From positions 1 through 26,945 of the IMG/VR virus record IMGVR_UViG_3300025128_000261: a DNA stretch of 26,945 bases. One strand, given 5' to 3'. Under the pieces are notes generated by a model. The model searched no databases, was not told the origin of the DNA, and worked only from the letters and a program-made list of their open reading frames with translations. Both the position numbers and the translations under genes were made by a program. Shown piece after piece: positions 8,665 through 14,861 of this stretch (positions within the stretch are counted from its first letter, which is position 1; each line of letters begins with the position of its first letter). The stretch is from a virus.

Positions 8665-8719
8665 GTACTTATCGGCAAGGCAATAATGCTACGGCGATAG
8701 TCATAAGAAAGGAAATACT

Positions 8720-9409
8720 ATGACAGAACAAAATAATACTAATTACCATTTTACTCTAGATGAAAACATTGATGCGATAGAAGACGCAATTAAATCAGTG
8801 GGAGTAGATGTAAAAACTCTATCTGCTAATGAAGAAAGTAATAGAATTGCTAATACTAGAATTGACAAGACTATTACTGATCACGTCAAAGGCAAGCTAA
8901 AAGCTAGTGATTTTAACGCTCCTGATTTTAAAGATGAGAATGGTAAGCGAGTGGAATTGGTACATACTTTGAGTGACGAGGCAATAGCTAAAATAACTAT
9001 TGGTTCTGATAAGTGTACTGCGGACGTGGGAACGGCTTTATGGATAAATGATTTATATATGCAATCCTGTGGGAGTGATGTATATACTTTATGGCTTCAC
9101 AATTTTGAAGAACGAAAGATGCACACAGAATGGGAGAAGTTCCAATTAAATCAAGCGAAAAAGAATGAGAATAACTTTCGTAAAAAGTTTATAACTGCGC
9201 TTTCGCCTACTAAGCCTAGAATGACTAAAACTGATACTGAAAAAGTTATCGCACCATTTGAAACCTTACTTGGCAATGGTACGAAAGACAAGCGAGGTTT
9301 ACTTGCCACAGTTACAGATTTAGATATTCAAAACGGTCATACTGTGGATGATCTAGCAAACGAATTGACCGCTCTAGTTACTAAGTATTTTATTAAAGCT
9401 AAAAAGTAA
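8720..9409 (+). CDS. Unknown 229-aa protein in its own transcription unit
   Basis: I do not recognise this protein. It is hydrophilic and mixed-charge with no membrane segment or signal peptide. Residues ~15-110 carry alternating acidic and basic stretches, a central part contains Trp-rich ALWINDLYMQSC and YTLWLHNFEERK, and the C-terminal third looks helical and ends in KKYFIKAKK-like basic residues. AAAGGA (8708-8713) six bases before the ATG sets the start. It is flanked by its own promoter and a strong terminator, unlike every other rightward gene here. It lies next to the candidate origin, so an early regulator, an origin-binding protein or a host-takeover factor are all possible; nothing in the sequence decides this. 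Confidence 0.85.
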   Translation: MTEQNNTNYHFTLDENIDAIEDAIKSVGVDVKTLSANEESNRIANTRIDKTITDHVKGKLKASDFNAPDFKDENGKRVELVHTLSDEAIAKITIGSDKCTADVGTALWINDLYMQSCGSDVYTLWLHNFEERKMHTEWEKFQLNQAKKNENNFRKKFITALSPTKPRMTKTDTEKVIAPFETLLGNGTKDKRGLLATVTDLDIQNGHTVDDLANELTALVTKYFIKAKK

Positions 9410-9422
9410 CACGTTACCACCT

Positions 9423-9452
9423 GGGGACACTTTCGAGTGTCCCCTTTTTTTT
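9423..9452 (+). terminator. Strong rho-independent terminator with UUCG tetraloop
   Basis: A perfect 9-bp stem (GGGGACACT at 9423-9431 with AGTGTCCCC at 9436-9444) closes an extra-stable TTCG loop and is followed by eight T (9445-9452). It lies 13 bases after the stop of the 229-aa gene and isolates that gene from the repeat region downstream. Confidence 0.95.
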
Positions 9453-9467
9453 CGATTTTTTTTCGAT

Positions 9468-9504
9468 ACCAGTTATACACATAGCGTCGAGCGTAACACG
9501 TTAG
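9468..9504 (+). repeat. 37-base direct repeat, copy 1 (contains TTATACACA)
   Basis: The unit begins ACCAGTTATACACATAGCG and ends GTAACACGTTAG. It differs from copy 2 at a single base. TTATACACA, a DnaA-box-like nonamer, is at 9473-9481. Confidence 0.85.
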
Positions 9505-9512
9505 CCCAGGAA

Positions 9513-9549
9513 ACCAGTTATACACATAGCGTCGAGCATAACACGTTAG
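9513..9549 (+). repeat. 37-base direct repeat, copy 2 (contains TTATACACA)
   Basis: 36 of 37 bases match copy 1, and it starts 45 bases after it. The DnaA-box-like nonamer is at 9518-9526. Its final GTTAG doubles as the first bases of a palindromic element (9545-9561), so two repeat families are interleaved here. Confidence 0.85.
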
Positions 9550-9561
9550 TCGGTGACTAAC
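9545..9561. repeat. Palindromic element copy 2 (loop GGT), in the repeat region
   Basis: GTTAGTC-GGT-GACTAAC, with 7-bp perfect arms. It overlaps the end of the second 37-base repeat and forms the spacer before the degenerate third one. The corresponding spacer after copy 1 has only the left half (GTTAG followed by CCCAGG). Confidence 0.8.
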
Positions 9562-9565
9562 CGAA

Positions 9566-9598
9566 ACCAGTTGTTAATGTAGCGTCGAGTGTAATGTT
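9566..9598 (+). repeat. Degenerate third copy of the 37-base repeat
   Basis: It keeps ACCAGTT at the start and TAGCGTCGAG in the middle, but the nonamer is changed (TTGTTAATG) and the 3' end runs into the first AATGTTTC motif. Confidence 0.65.
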
Positions 9599-9809
9599 TC
9601 AAATGTTTCAAAATACCCCCCTAATGTTTCACAATGTTTCATTTTTTTTGATACAAATGTAACATTATATTTTCGTGGTATCTGGTGGTATCTAATAGCA
9701 AGTAGTAATAAGTAATATAGTAAAAATAGCTATATATATATATATATCTTATAATGTTTCATTTTAAAAAATTATGCGGTGACATTTTGCTTACCCCCCT
9801 AATGTTTCA
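9593..9809 (+). repeat. AATGTTTCA iteron-like repeats
   Basis: AATGTTTCA occurs at 9593-9601, 9602-9610, 9623-9631, 9633-9641, 9753-9761 and 9801-9809, all in the same orientation; the first four are nearly in tandem. Two copies belong to an exact 18-base repeat TACCCCCCTAATGTTTCA at 9614-9631 and 9792-9809. Related ACATT/AATGT motifs continue to 9945. Confidence 0.8.
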
Positions 9810-9950
9810 TTTTCCCACGCTCTCTTCCCCCCCACATTTTGCCACCTTCATAATTCCTGTAAAAATGCAACATTGTAACATTCCAACCTTTTCAAATACT
9901 TGCAAGTCCTACTAACGTAACATTATGCAACATTGCGTTACATTACACTA

Positions 9951-9970
9951 ATCACCACCAATCACCACCA
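9951..9970 (+). repeat. Tandem 10-base repeat ATCACCACCA x2
   Basis: Two exact, adjacent copies (9951-9960 and 9961-9970), 31 bases upstream of the -35 box of the promoter at 10002. They could be a binding site for a dimeric regulator. Confidence 0.75.
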
Positions 9971-10001
9971 CAAACCATAAAACACCTCAATCCTTAATTA
10001 C

Positions 10002-10030
10002 TTGACATTACGTGATAGTTATGCTATACT
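10002..10030 (+). promoter_or_regulatory. Near-consensus sigma70 promoter of the rightward operon
   Basis: A perfect -35 TTGACA (10002-10007), a 17-base spacer and -10 TATACT (10025-10030, five of six) preceded by TGC, an extended -10. Transcription would start near 10037, giving a 50-base leader to the ATG at 10088. This is the best rightward promoter in the window and probably drives the gene chain from 10088 onward. Confidence 0.85.
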
Positions 10031-10087
10031 GTAAGTATGCTTAAAAGATTATCTAAATTCATATCAACAAATACAGGAGAACACGTT

Positions 10088-10321
10088 ATGTCACAACAAA
10101 CAAACAGTTACTCGGTTAGTCAGCGACTAACCCCTGAGTGTCAAGACTGTGGAGCAGAATATAGCTATGGGCGTTACAAGCTAGGATACAACACTTGTCT
10201 TGAATGTGGTGAGGCACAGGCACGACAGGTCATTCATTGCACCGTACCCATGCACAAGTCGAGTTACGTTGTGATTACAAACAAAGCAGACTTACACCAC
10301 CTAAACCAGAAACCACGTTAG
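10088..10321 (+). CDS. Small zinc-ribbon protein
   Basis: A 77-aa protein with a four-cysteine zinc ribbon: Cys18/Cys21 in CQDCG and Cys37/Cys40 in CLECG, followed by a conserved-looking CTVPMHKSSYV segment. Such ribbons bind nucleic acid or protein, and the target is unknown. The ORF is open from an ATG at 10037, but that is the predicted transcription start. AGGAG (10075-10079) is eight bases before ATG 10088, so I take 10088. Residues 10-15 (VSQRLT) are encoded by one copy of the 17-base palindromic element. The stop codon TAG is itself part of the next copy at 10317. Confidence 0.8.
   Translation: MSQQTNSYSVSQRLTPECQDCGAEYSYGRYKLGYNTCLECGEAQARQVIHCTVPMHKSSYVVITNKADLHHLNQKPR
10115..10131. 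repeat. Palindromic element copy 3 (loop AGC), inside a gene
   Basis: GTTAGTC-AGC-GACTAAC lies in frame in the zinc-ribbon gene and encodes V-S-Q-R-L-(T). The intergenic form would put TGA in this frame; here it is CGA, so the gene reads through. Confidence 0.85.
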
Positions 10322-10356
10322 TCAGTGACTAACCAAACCAAGGAGAAAGACTATGA
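10314..10356 (+). repeat. 43-base direct repeat, copy A (palindrome plus ribosome binding site)
   Basis: Identical over 43 bases to 10661-10703. It contains the 17-base palindrome (10317-10333, loop AGT), then ACCAAACC, the ribosome binding site AAGGAG and the start codon of the next gene. The duplication covers exactly the translation-initiation region of two consecutive unrelated genes. Confidence 0.9.
10317..10333. repeat. Palindromic element copy 4 (loop AGT), intergenic
   Basis: GTTAGTC-AGT-GACTAAC, a full palindrome with one central base. Its TAG is the stop codon of the zinc-ribbon gene and its end lies 19 bases before the next ATG. Confidence 0.9.
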
Positions 10357-10652
10357 CAATTAAATTAAACAAAGAGTTTGAATACGCAACGCCTGATGCA
10401 ATAGCAGAGTGTACCATGAATTGTCCCGAAGATTTATATGCTATGCTTTGGAACAAGGGTGTTCGATTAATGTCTGAATACGAACAGAAGTACGCCGAAG
10501 ATTGTGGGTATCGTAATATGGGTGAATGGAAAGAAGCAGGTAATACCCCAACAGATTACATGTGTGAAATTAACATCTCTGTAATCTGGGAACATTTCAC
10601 CGATGAAGAAAAAACAATGATTAATGACTTTGCAGAAATCGTACAGTGGTAA
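10353..10652 (+). CDS. Unknown 99-aa acidic protein
   Basis: No family recognised. The protein is acidic and mostly helical, with the aromatic stretch LYAMLWNKGVRLMSEYEQKY in the middle and a Trp-ended C terminus. There is no membrane segment. AAGGAG in the 43-base repeat precedes the ATG. It sits in the early operon between two palindromic elements and is probably an accessory early protein. Confidence 0.75.
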   Translation: MTIKLNKEFEYATPDAIAECTMNCPEDLYAMLWNKGVRLMSEYEQKYAEDCGYRNMGEWKEAGNTPTDYMCEINISVIWEHFTDEEKTMINDFAEIVQW

Positions 10653-10660
10653 CACATCAA

Positions 10661-10703
10661 CACGTTAGTCAGTGACTAACCAAACCAAGGAGAAAGACTA
10701 TGA
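10661..10703 (+). repeat. 43-base direct repeat, copy B (palindrome plus ribosome binding site)
   Basis: Exact copy of 10314-10356, including the palindrome (10664-10680), AAGGAG and the start codon of the next gene. Confidence 0.9.
10664..10680. repeat. Palindromic element copy 5 (loop AGT), intergenic
   Basis: GTTAGTC-AGT-GACTAAC begins 11 bases after the previous stop and ends 19 bases before the next ATG. Confidence 0.9.
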
Positions 10704-10870
10704 TACAAGCAGTTTACAAATCACAAACCAGATCAGGTACTAAGGGATATTTTTCTATGGGTATGTTGGTCATAGAACTAACCACCGACCAGTACAACAT
10801 GTCAGAGGAAGGACATATCAAATACTGTGAGCAATTAAGATTTGAATATAAGGGAGAAACCAATGAGTGA
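10700..10870 (+). CDS. Unknown 56-aa protein
   Basis: A short ORF beginning MIQAVYKSQTRSGTKGYFSM and ending KGETNE. It has AAGGAG nine bases before the ATG, and its stop overlaps the start of the next gene (ATG 10863), so it fits the operon's coupling pattern. Its ribosome binding site comes from the duplicated 43-base segment. No domain is recognised. It is too small for default ORF calling. Confidence 0.7.
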   Translation: MIQAVYKSQTRSGTKGYFSMGMLVIELTTDQYNMSEEGHIKYCEQLRFEYKGETNE

Positions 10871-11216
10871 AGCAAAATTACTATGGAGCGTCCACGAAGA
10901 TAGAAAAGAAGTTCACCTACTTCAAGCTATAGACCTATACGGCTACGAAAAGGGTTTTACTTTATATTCAAACGACGACAGTTGGGGTGGGCAATCAGTA
11001 GAGATGCCCATGAGTATCGAAGACATCAAGAGTTTACATAAAGTTCTTGGTGACACGTTAACACAAATCAAGAAGGGAGAAACTATGAGTAAACAAGCAG
11101 AAGAATTATGGGCAAGTGATTTTCATGGTAAAGAATATATTAAATCAATGAAAGCAAGTGACCGTGCAGAATTATTAGAACTAATGGTAACACGCAAATG
11201 GGGAGAAACCAAATGA
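10863..11216 (+). CDS. Unknown 117-aa protein, possibly two fused small proteins
   Basis: The start is ATG 10863 (MSEAKLLWSVHEDR), after GGGAG at the end of the upstream gene; an in-frame start further upstream lies inside that gene. The first 73 residues look like a small alpha-beta domain. The last 43 begin with an in-frame ATG at 11085 that has its own AAGGGAG, just like the real gene starts in this operon. The ORF may therefore be two former genes joined in frame, or may make an extra short product by internal initiation. No family is recognised. The TGA overlaps the next gene (ATGA). Confidence 0.7.
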   Translation: MSEAKLLWSVHEDRKEVHLLQAIDLYGYEKGFTLYSNDDSWGGQSVEMPMSIEDIKSLHKVLGDTLTQIKKGETMSKQAEELWASDFHGKEYIKSMKASDRAELLELMVTRKWGETK

Positions 11217-12067
11217 ACCAACCAAAGACAACAGCACCAAACCTTGCGTCAAGCTGTATACAGATTGACTTCTCAGCAGGTACTTGGACAGGACGCAAGC
11301 TTGACCGTAAGGCAAGTGATGAAGTCGAGATACAAAACAGGGCGCACCCACGCATGGCAAATGTCCACAAGAAACTATTGGGCGACTGCCAAGAACTTAT
11401 CGCAATCAGAAAGTTTGTTGGTAATGTTCGCAACTCACACTATCGTATGACCCTGCCTTGGAGTGACATGGGTTTACGTATTATTCCCACAACTAAATAC
11501 TTTGACTACCATAAACAGATGACCGAATACCAAAACGAGTTTTACAAGATGCTCGACAAGTTTCTCGGTGTCTACGATTGGGCAGTCATACAAGCAGAGA
11601 CAACACTCGGTGATATGTTCAACAAGAATGACTATCCATCTGTTGACACGTTACGAGCTAAGTTTAATTGGCGACTGTCTTATATACCCATGCCCGACGC
11701 AGGTGACTTTCGTGTCGATATTGGTAACGAGCAAGCAGACGCAATAAGGGAGCAATGTGCAGAATACTACAGCACCATGTTCCACCAAGCAATCCAAGAG
11801 ATAGCCGAACCGCTTAAGAATATGTCGGAACGGTTAGACTACAGTAATGGCGAGGACAAGAAAGTATTTCGTGATACACTTGTGTCCAACGTCGTTACTG
11901 CTATTGACCTTCTCGGTGTAACAACTGATCCTAAGTTTGTTAAGATCAAGCAAGAGTTAGACCATGCGTTCACAGGTATTACACCCGACGCATTACGAGA
12001 AGACCCATACCTACGGAGAACCACGAAGCAAGCCGTAGACAATGCAATCGCTTCACTAGACTTCTAA
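11213..12067 (+). CDS. DUF3150-like protein of the MoxR/VWA module
   Basis: A 284-aa, mainly helical soluble protein starting MNQPKTTAPN; ATG 11213 overlaps the previous stop (ATGA) and has GGGGAG upstream. The middle has blocks such as NEFYKMLDKFLGVYDWAV, YPSVDTLRAKFNWRL and a FRVDIGN segment. This arrangement resembles DUF3150 proteins, which in phages and integrative elements sit beside a MoxR-like ATPase and a VWA protein. Both partners follow here. The family assignment is from memory of layout and sequence style, so it is moderate only. A substrate adaptor or third partner of the ATPase is a reasonable guess. Confidence 0.6.
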   Translation: MNQPKTTAPNLASSCIQIDFSAGTWTGRKLDRKASDEVEIQNRAHPRMANVHKKLLGDCQELIAIRKFVGNVRNSHYRMTLPWSDMGLRIIPTTKYFDYHKQMTEYQNEFYKMLDKFLGVYDWAVIQAETTLGDMFNKNDYPSVDTLRAKFNWRLSYIPMPDAGDFRVDIGNEQADAIREQCAEYYSTMFHQAIQEIAEPLKNMSERLDYSNGEDKKVFRDTLVSNVVTAIDLLGVTTDPKFVKIKQELDHAFTGITPDALREDPYLRRTTKQAVDNAIASLDF

Positions 12068-12074
12068 TGAAACC

Positions 12075-12091
12075 GTTAGTCAGTGACTAAC
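12075..12091. repeat. Palindromic element copy 6 (loop AGT), intergenic
   Basis: GTTAGTC-AGT-GACTAAC lies between the DUF3150-like gene and the MoxR gene, seven bases after the stop and 22 before the next ATG. Confidence 0.9.
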
Positions 12092-12113
12092 TCAAACCAA
12101 AGGAAAAACTAAA

Positions 12114-13208
12114 ATGTCAAATTCAGCAATACAAATGTACGCACTATCACTTGACCAAGTGACCAACGGAATTAAGCAAGGTGGTAACAAGCGAACCGTC
12201 CTTGTACAAGGTGACATGGGCAACGCCAAAACATCAATCCTTAACGTGTTAGCGAAGGAACTACCCACACACAAAGCGTCTTACTTTGACGCTACCACGA
12301 AAGATACAGGTGACGTGATGTTACCGAAGATAGATATAAATGGTGATAAAAACTTTGTTACTTTCGCAACCAACGAAGAACTTGGAGCGCATCTTAGTGG
12401 ACCGATTATACTGATGCTCGACGAGTTTGGTAAAGCTAACCCTGCCGTTAAGAACGCACTACTGCGTGTCATACTAGAACGTAAGATCGGTAGCTACGAA
12501 CTGCACCCTGACAGTATTGTGTTTGCCACAACGAACAAGGGAAGCGAAGGTGTCGGTGACTTGTTACCACCACATGCACGTAACCGTATGACTGTGATAC
12601 AGATGAGAAAAATTAATCAAGAGGAGTGGATAGATTGGGGTATCAACAACGGTGTCGATGCTACGATACTTGGTTGGGCGAAGGACAACCCACAGATATT
12701 TCATTCCTTTGAAGATGTGAAGAACCCTGACGACAACCCATACATCTTTCACCCGAACCAACAGAGACCGTCCTTTGTGACCCCACGATCATTGGAAGCC
12801 GCAAGCGACTGGGTGAAGCTACGGGATACGATGGACGACACTACCTTAACAGGTTTTCTCATGGGTACTATCGGTGAACGTGGAGCGATGGACTTGATGG
12901 CATTTGTGAAACTTGCAGACCAGATGCCCAAGCGTGACGATATTATCAATGACCCGAAGAACGCCAAGATACCGACAAGTGCAAGTGCCGTTGTCATGGT
13001 TGTGTTCCGATCCCTCGCATCTATGAGCAAAGACTACATCAATCCGTTCATGGAATACTTGGTGCGACTAGACCAAGAAGCACAGGGTATGTTTGCCAAT
13101 GGCGTTCGCAACCCGAAGTATCATGCACAACAACTTGTTATGACAAACAAGAAGTTCACCGATTGGGCTATGAAGAACAACTACATGTTCTCAGCAGATA
13201 AGAAGTGA
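12114..13208 (+). CDS. MoxR-family AAA+ ATPase
   Basis: A 364-aa ATPase with Walker A GDMGNAKTS (33-41), Walker B IILMLDEFGKA (98-108, Asp103 and Glu104), sensor-1 Asn141 in FATTN and an arginine-finger candidate in HARNRM (154-159). The short, compact AAA+ core and the VWA protein two genes downstream are typical of MoxR-type systems, which work as chaperones that remodel or load metal cofactors into a partner. Known viral examples are few. AAAGGA precedes the ATG. The C-terminal half (about 200-364) is helical, as expected for the lid and an effector region. The ATPase call is firm; the substrate is unknown. Confidence 0.9.
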   Translation: MSNSAIQMYALSLDQVTNGIKQGGNKRTVLVQGDMGNAKTSILNVLAKELPTHKASYFDATTKDTGDVMLPKIDINGDKNFVTFATNEELGAHLSGPIILMLDEFGKANPAVKNALLRVILERKIGSYELHPDSIVFATTNKGSEGVGDLLPPHARNRMTVIQMRKINQEEWIDWGINNGVDATILGWAKDNPQIFHSFEDVKNPDDNPYIFHPNQQRPSFVTPRSLEAASDWVKLRDTMDDTTLTGFLMGTIGERGAMDLMAFVKLADQMPKRDDIINDPKNAKIPTSASAVVMVVFRSLASMSKDYINPFMEYLVRLDQEAQGMFANGVRNPKYHAQQLVMTNKKFTDWAMKNNYMFSADKK

Positions 13209-13216
13209 GGTGAGTG

Positions 13217-13306
13217 ATGGATTGGGTACACACTATTGTGACAGGGGTACTCACCCTTGTCATTGTAATCGCAATATTATTTTTAGATACACCGATAGGA
13301 GGGTGA
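13217..13306 (+). CDS. 29-aa single-pass membrane peptide
   Basis: A tiny ORF with GAGG six bases upstream of its ATG. After MDWVHTIVTG it is almost wholly hydrophobic (VLTLVIVIAILFL) and ends DTPIGG, so one membrane helix is expected. It fits neatly between the MoxR gene and the next one, whose AGGAGG lies in its last codons. The function is unknown. Small inner-membrane peptides in phages include holin-like and host-modifying proteins, but it is short for a holin. Confidence 0.55.
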   Translation: MDWVHTIVTGVLTLVIVIAILFLDTPIGG

Positions 13307-13307
13307 C

Positions 13308-13577
13308 ATGGGATACCATAACAGAGGACTAGCATACAGACGAACTATGGCACATAGAGCCAGAGTGAAAGCGAGAAAGTCAAGGACGGTAAAATCAATA
13401 AGTAATTACTTATCAAAATCAGATAGGGAAATGATGGTTAATAAACTAGCTGACAACTTATCTCAATGTTCTTGTTTTTTATGCAAGAGCGAGAAAAAGT
13501 TAAACATACCGACCAAGCAAGAACTTATCGCACTAGACATAACTAAATTTAATAGAGGAGAACTACATAATGCTTAG
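13308..13577 (+). CDS. Small basic protein with a Cys-rich motif
   Basis: An 89-aa protein. The first 30 residues are strongly Arg/Lys-rich, which suggests nucleic acid binding. A CSCFLCKSEKK motif (Cys54, Cys56, Cys59) may hold a metal, although four ligands are not obvious. AGGAGG lies six bases upstream of the ATG. The 3' end overlaps the next gene by eight bases. I recognise the general pattern (basic N terminus, then a CxxC followed by Lys) from small phage and bacterial proteins of unknown role. Confidence 0.75.
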   Translation: MGYHNRGLAYRRTMAHRARVKARKSRTVKSISNYLSKSDREMMVNKLADNLSQCSCFLCKSEKKLNIPTKQELIALDITKFNRGELHNA

Positions 13578-14820
13578 TATAGGTAAACAACTTACAGCAG
13601 AACAACGGTTGAACAAAGCAACCGTAGATATCATGGCGAACCCGAAGTATGTGGCGTTGGCAGGTATCTTAATGATTGGTGACAGGGGTATCAAAGAAGA
13701 TATCCCGACTGCTTGCACGAATGGTCGAGACGAGTGGTATGGTCGAGAGTTTGTCGATAAACTCAATGACGCAGAGTTACGGTTTCTTGTATTGCACGAA
13801 AGCTACCACAAGTTATACCGACATCTTATCACATGGAAGCATCTACATGACGACGATGCAAAACTCGCAAACATATCGTGTGACCACGTTATCAACATCA
13901 AACTTGTGGACGACAACAAAGATGGTTTCGCTACCATGACAGGCGAACTATCTAAGGGTTGCTTTGACGAAACGTATCGTAATTGGGATAGTGCGCAAGT
14001 ATTCCATGACCTCAAGAAGAAAGGTCGAAGTGGTGGACAAGGCAACCCTGACAACCCCAACGGTCCTAATGACGGCAGAGGTAATGGCACAAGTGGTGAC
14101 GTGTCAGGTGGTGTTCCCTTTGACGAGCATGACTGGGACGGGGCAAAGGAAATGACCCCCGAAGAAAAGCGTGAACTTGCCAAAGAGATTGACGAGAACA
14201 TACGTCAAGGTGCTACTATGGCAGGTAAGATTGGTAGTGGTGGGGATCGTGACCTTGCCGAACTGCTTGAACCTCAAGTGAATTGGCGAGAGGTATTGCG
14301 TGACTTCATCACCGAAACATGTGCAGGTAAAGACTACTCAACATGGAACAGACCCAACCGAAGATATATTGGTATGGACATCTATATGCCAAGCGGTGTG
14401 TCAGAGAAGGTCGAGGAACTGGTATTGGCTATCGACACGTCTGGTTCTATTGGACAGCAAGAACTCTCAGTGTTCCTCAGCGAAGTCGGTTCGATATGTG
14501 ACACAGTAACACCTTCATGTGTAAGGATACTATACTGGGATACCCAGGTGTGTCGTGAAGAAAAGTACGAGATGCACGAACTCGACAACATCACCAAGTC
14601 AACCAAGCCAAGTGGTGGTGGGGGTACTATGATCGAGTGTGTTCCAGAGTACATGGCAACGCATGGCATCAAGCCACAAGCCACTATCGTATTGACCGAT
14701 GGTTACTTGGGTGGATCATGGGGTTCTTGGGTATGCCCTACACTATGGTGCATCTTGGACAACAAGAGTGCCAAACCAAATGTCGGCAAGACGGTACACG
14801 TCAAGTCGAGAGATATGTAA
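13570..14820 (+). CDS. VWA-domain protein with N-terminal HExxH metallopeptidase-like domain
   Basis: A 416-aa protein that looks like a DUF2201-type metallopeptidase/VWA fusion. Residues 76-80 are HESYH, an HExxH zinc motif, in the context FLVLHESYHKLYRH; Asp105-His106 downstream could supply the third ligand. A Gly/Asn/Asp-rich linker spans ~153-182. The C-terminal VWA domain has a full metal-ion-dependent adhesion site: DTSGS (289-293), Thr353 in GGGGT and Asp377 in LTDG. VWA proteins are the usual partners of MoxR ATPases, here two genes upstream. Whether the peptidase domain is active is unknown. AGGAG nine bases before ATG 13570 sets the start, inside the end of the previous gene. Confidence 0.88.
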   Translation: MLSIGKQLTAEQRLNKATVDIMANPKYVALAGILMIGDRGIKEDIPTACTNGRDEWYGREFVDKLNDAELRFLVLHESYHKLYRHLITWKHLHDDDAKLANISCDHVINIKLVDDNKDGFATMTGELSKGCFDETYRNWDSAQVFHDLKKKGRSGGQGNPDNPNGPNDGRGNGTSGDVSGGVPFDEHDWDGAKEMTPEEKRELAKEIDENIRQGATMAGKIGSGGDRDLAELLEPQVNWREVLRDFITETCAGKDYSTWNRPNRRYIGMDIYMPSGVSEKVEELVLAIDTSGSIGQQELSVFLSEVGSICDTVTPSCVRILYWDTQVCREEKYEMHELDNITKSTKPSGGGGTMIECVPEYMATHGIKPQATIVLTDGYLGGSWGSWVCPTLWCILDNKSAKPNVGKTVHVKSRDM

Positions 14821-14824
14821 ACAG

Positions 14825-14841
14825 GTTAGTCAGTGACTAAC
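14825..14841. repeat. Palindromic element copy 7 (loop AGT), intergenic
   Basis: GTTAGTC-AGT-GACTAAC follows the VWA gene stop by four bases and ends 20 bases before the next ATG. Confidence 0.9.
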
Positions 14842-14861
14842 CACAATCAAGGAGAAACAGA

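Larger units (their letters stand above)
9453..10001. other. Repeat-rich region without genes: candidate replication origin
   Basis: I find no credible gene in this stretch. It contains, left to right: three copies of a ~37-base repeat, two carrying TTATACACA (a match to the bacterial DnaA box TTWTNCACA); AATGTTTCA copies from 9593 on; an AT-rich part with a pure TA run at 9731-9747; AATGTAACATT-like near-palindromes; ATGCAACATTG twice (9865-9875, 9925-9935); and a 10-base tandem repeat just before the promoter. Short iterated motifs plus a low-melting AT stretch between gene blocks are the hallmarks of an iteron-type origin. The origin function is inference; a dense regulatory region is the alternative. 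Confidence 0.5.

Noticed and set aside
9468-9598. CRISPR array
   Set aside because: Only three repeats, one degenerate, with spacers of 8 and 16 bases that are themselves repetitive, and no cas genes.
10037-10087. N-terminal extension of the zinc-ribbon protein from ATG 10037 (leaderless start)
   Set aside because: The codon coincides with the predicted transcription start and lacks a ribosome site, while ATG 10088 has a good AGGAG.
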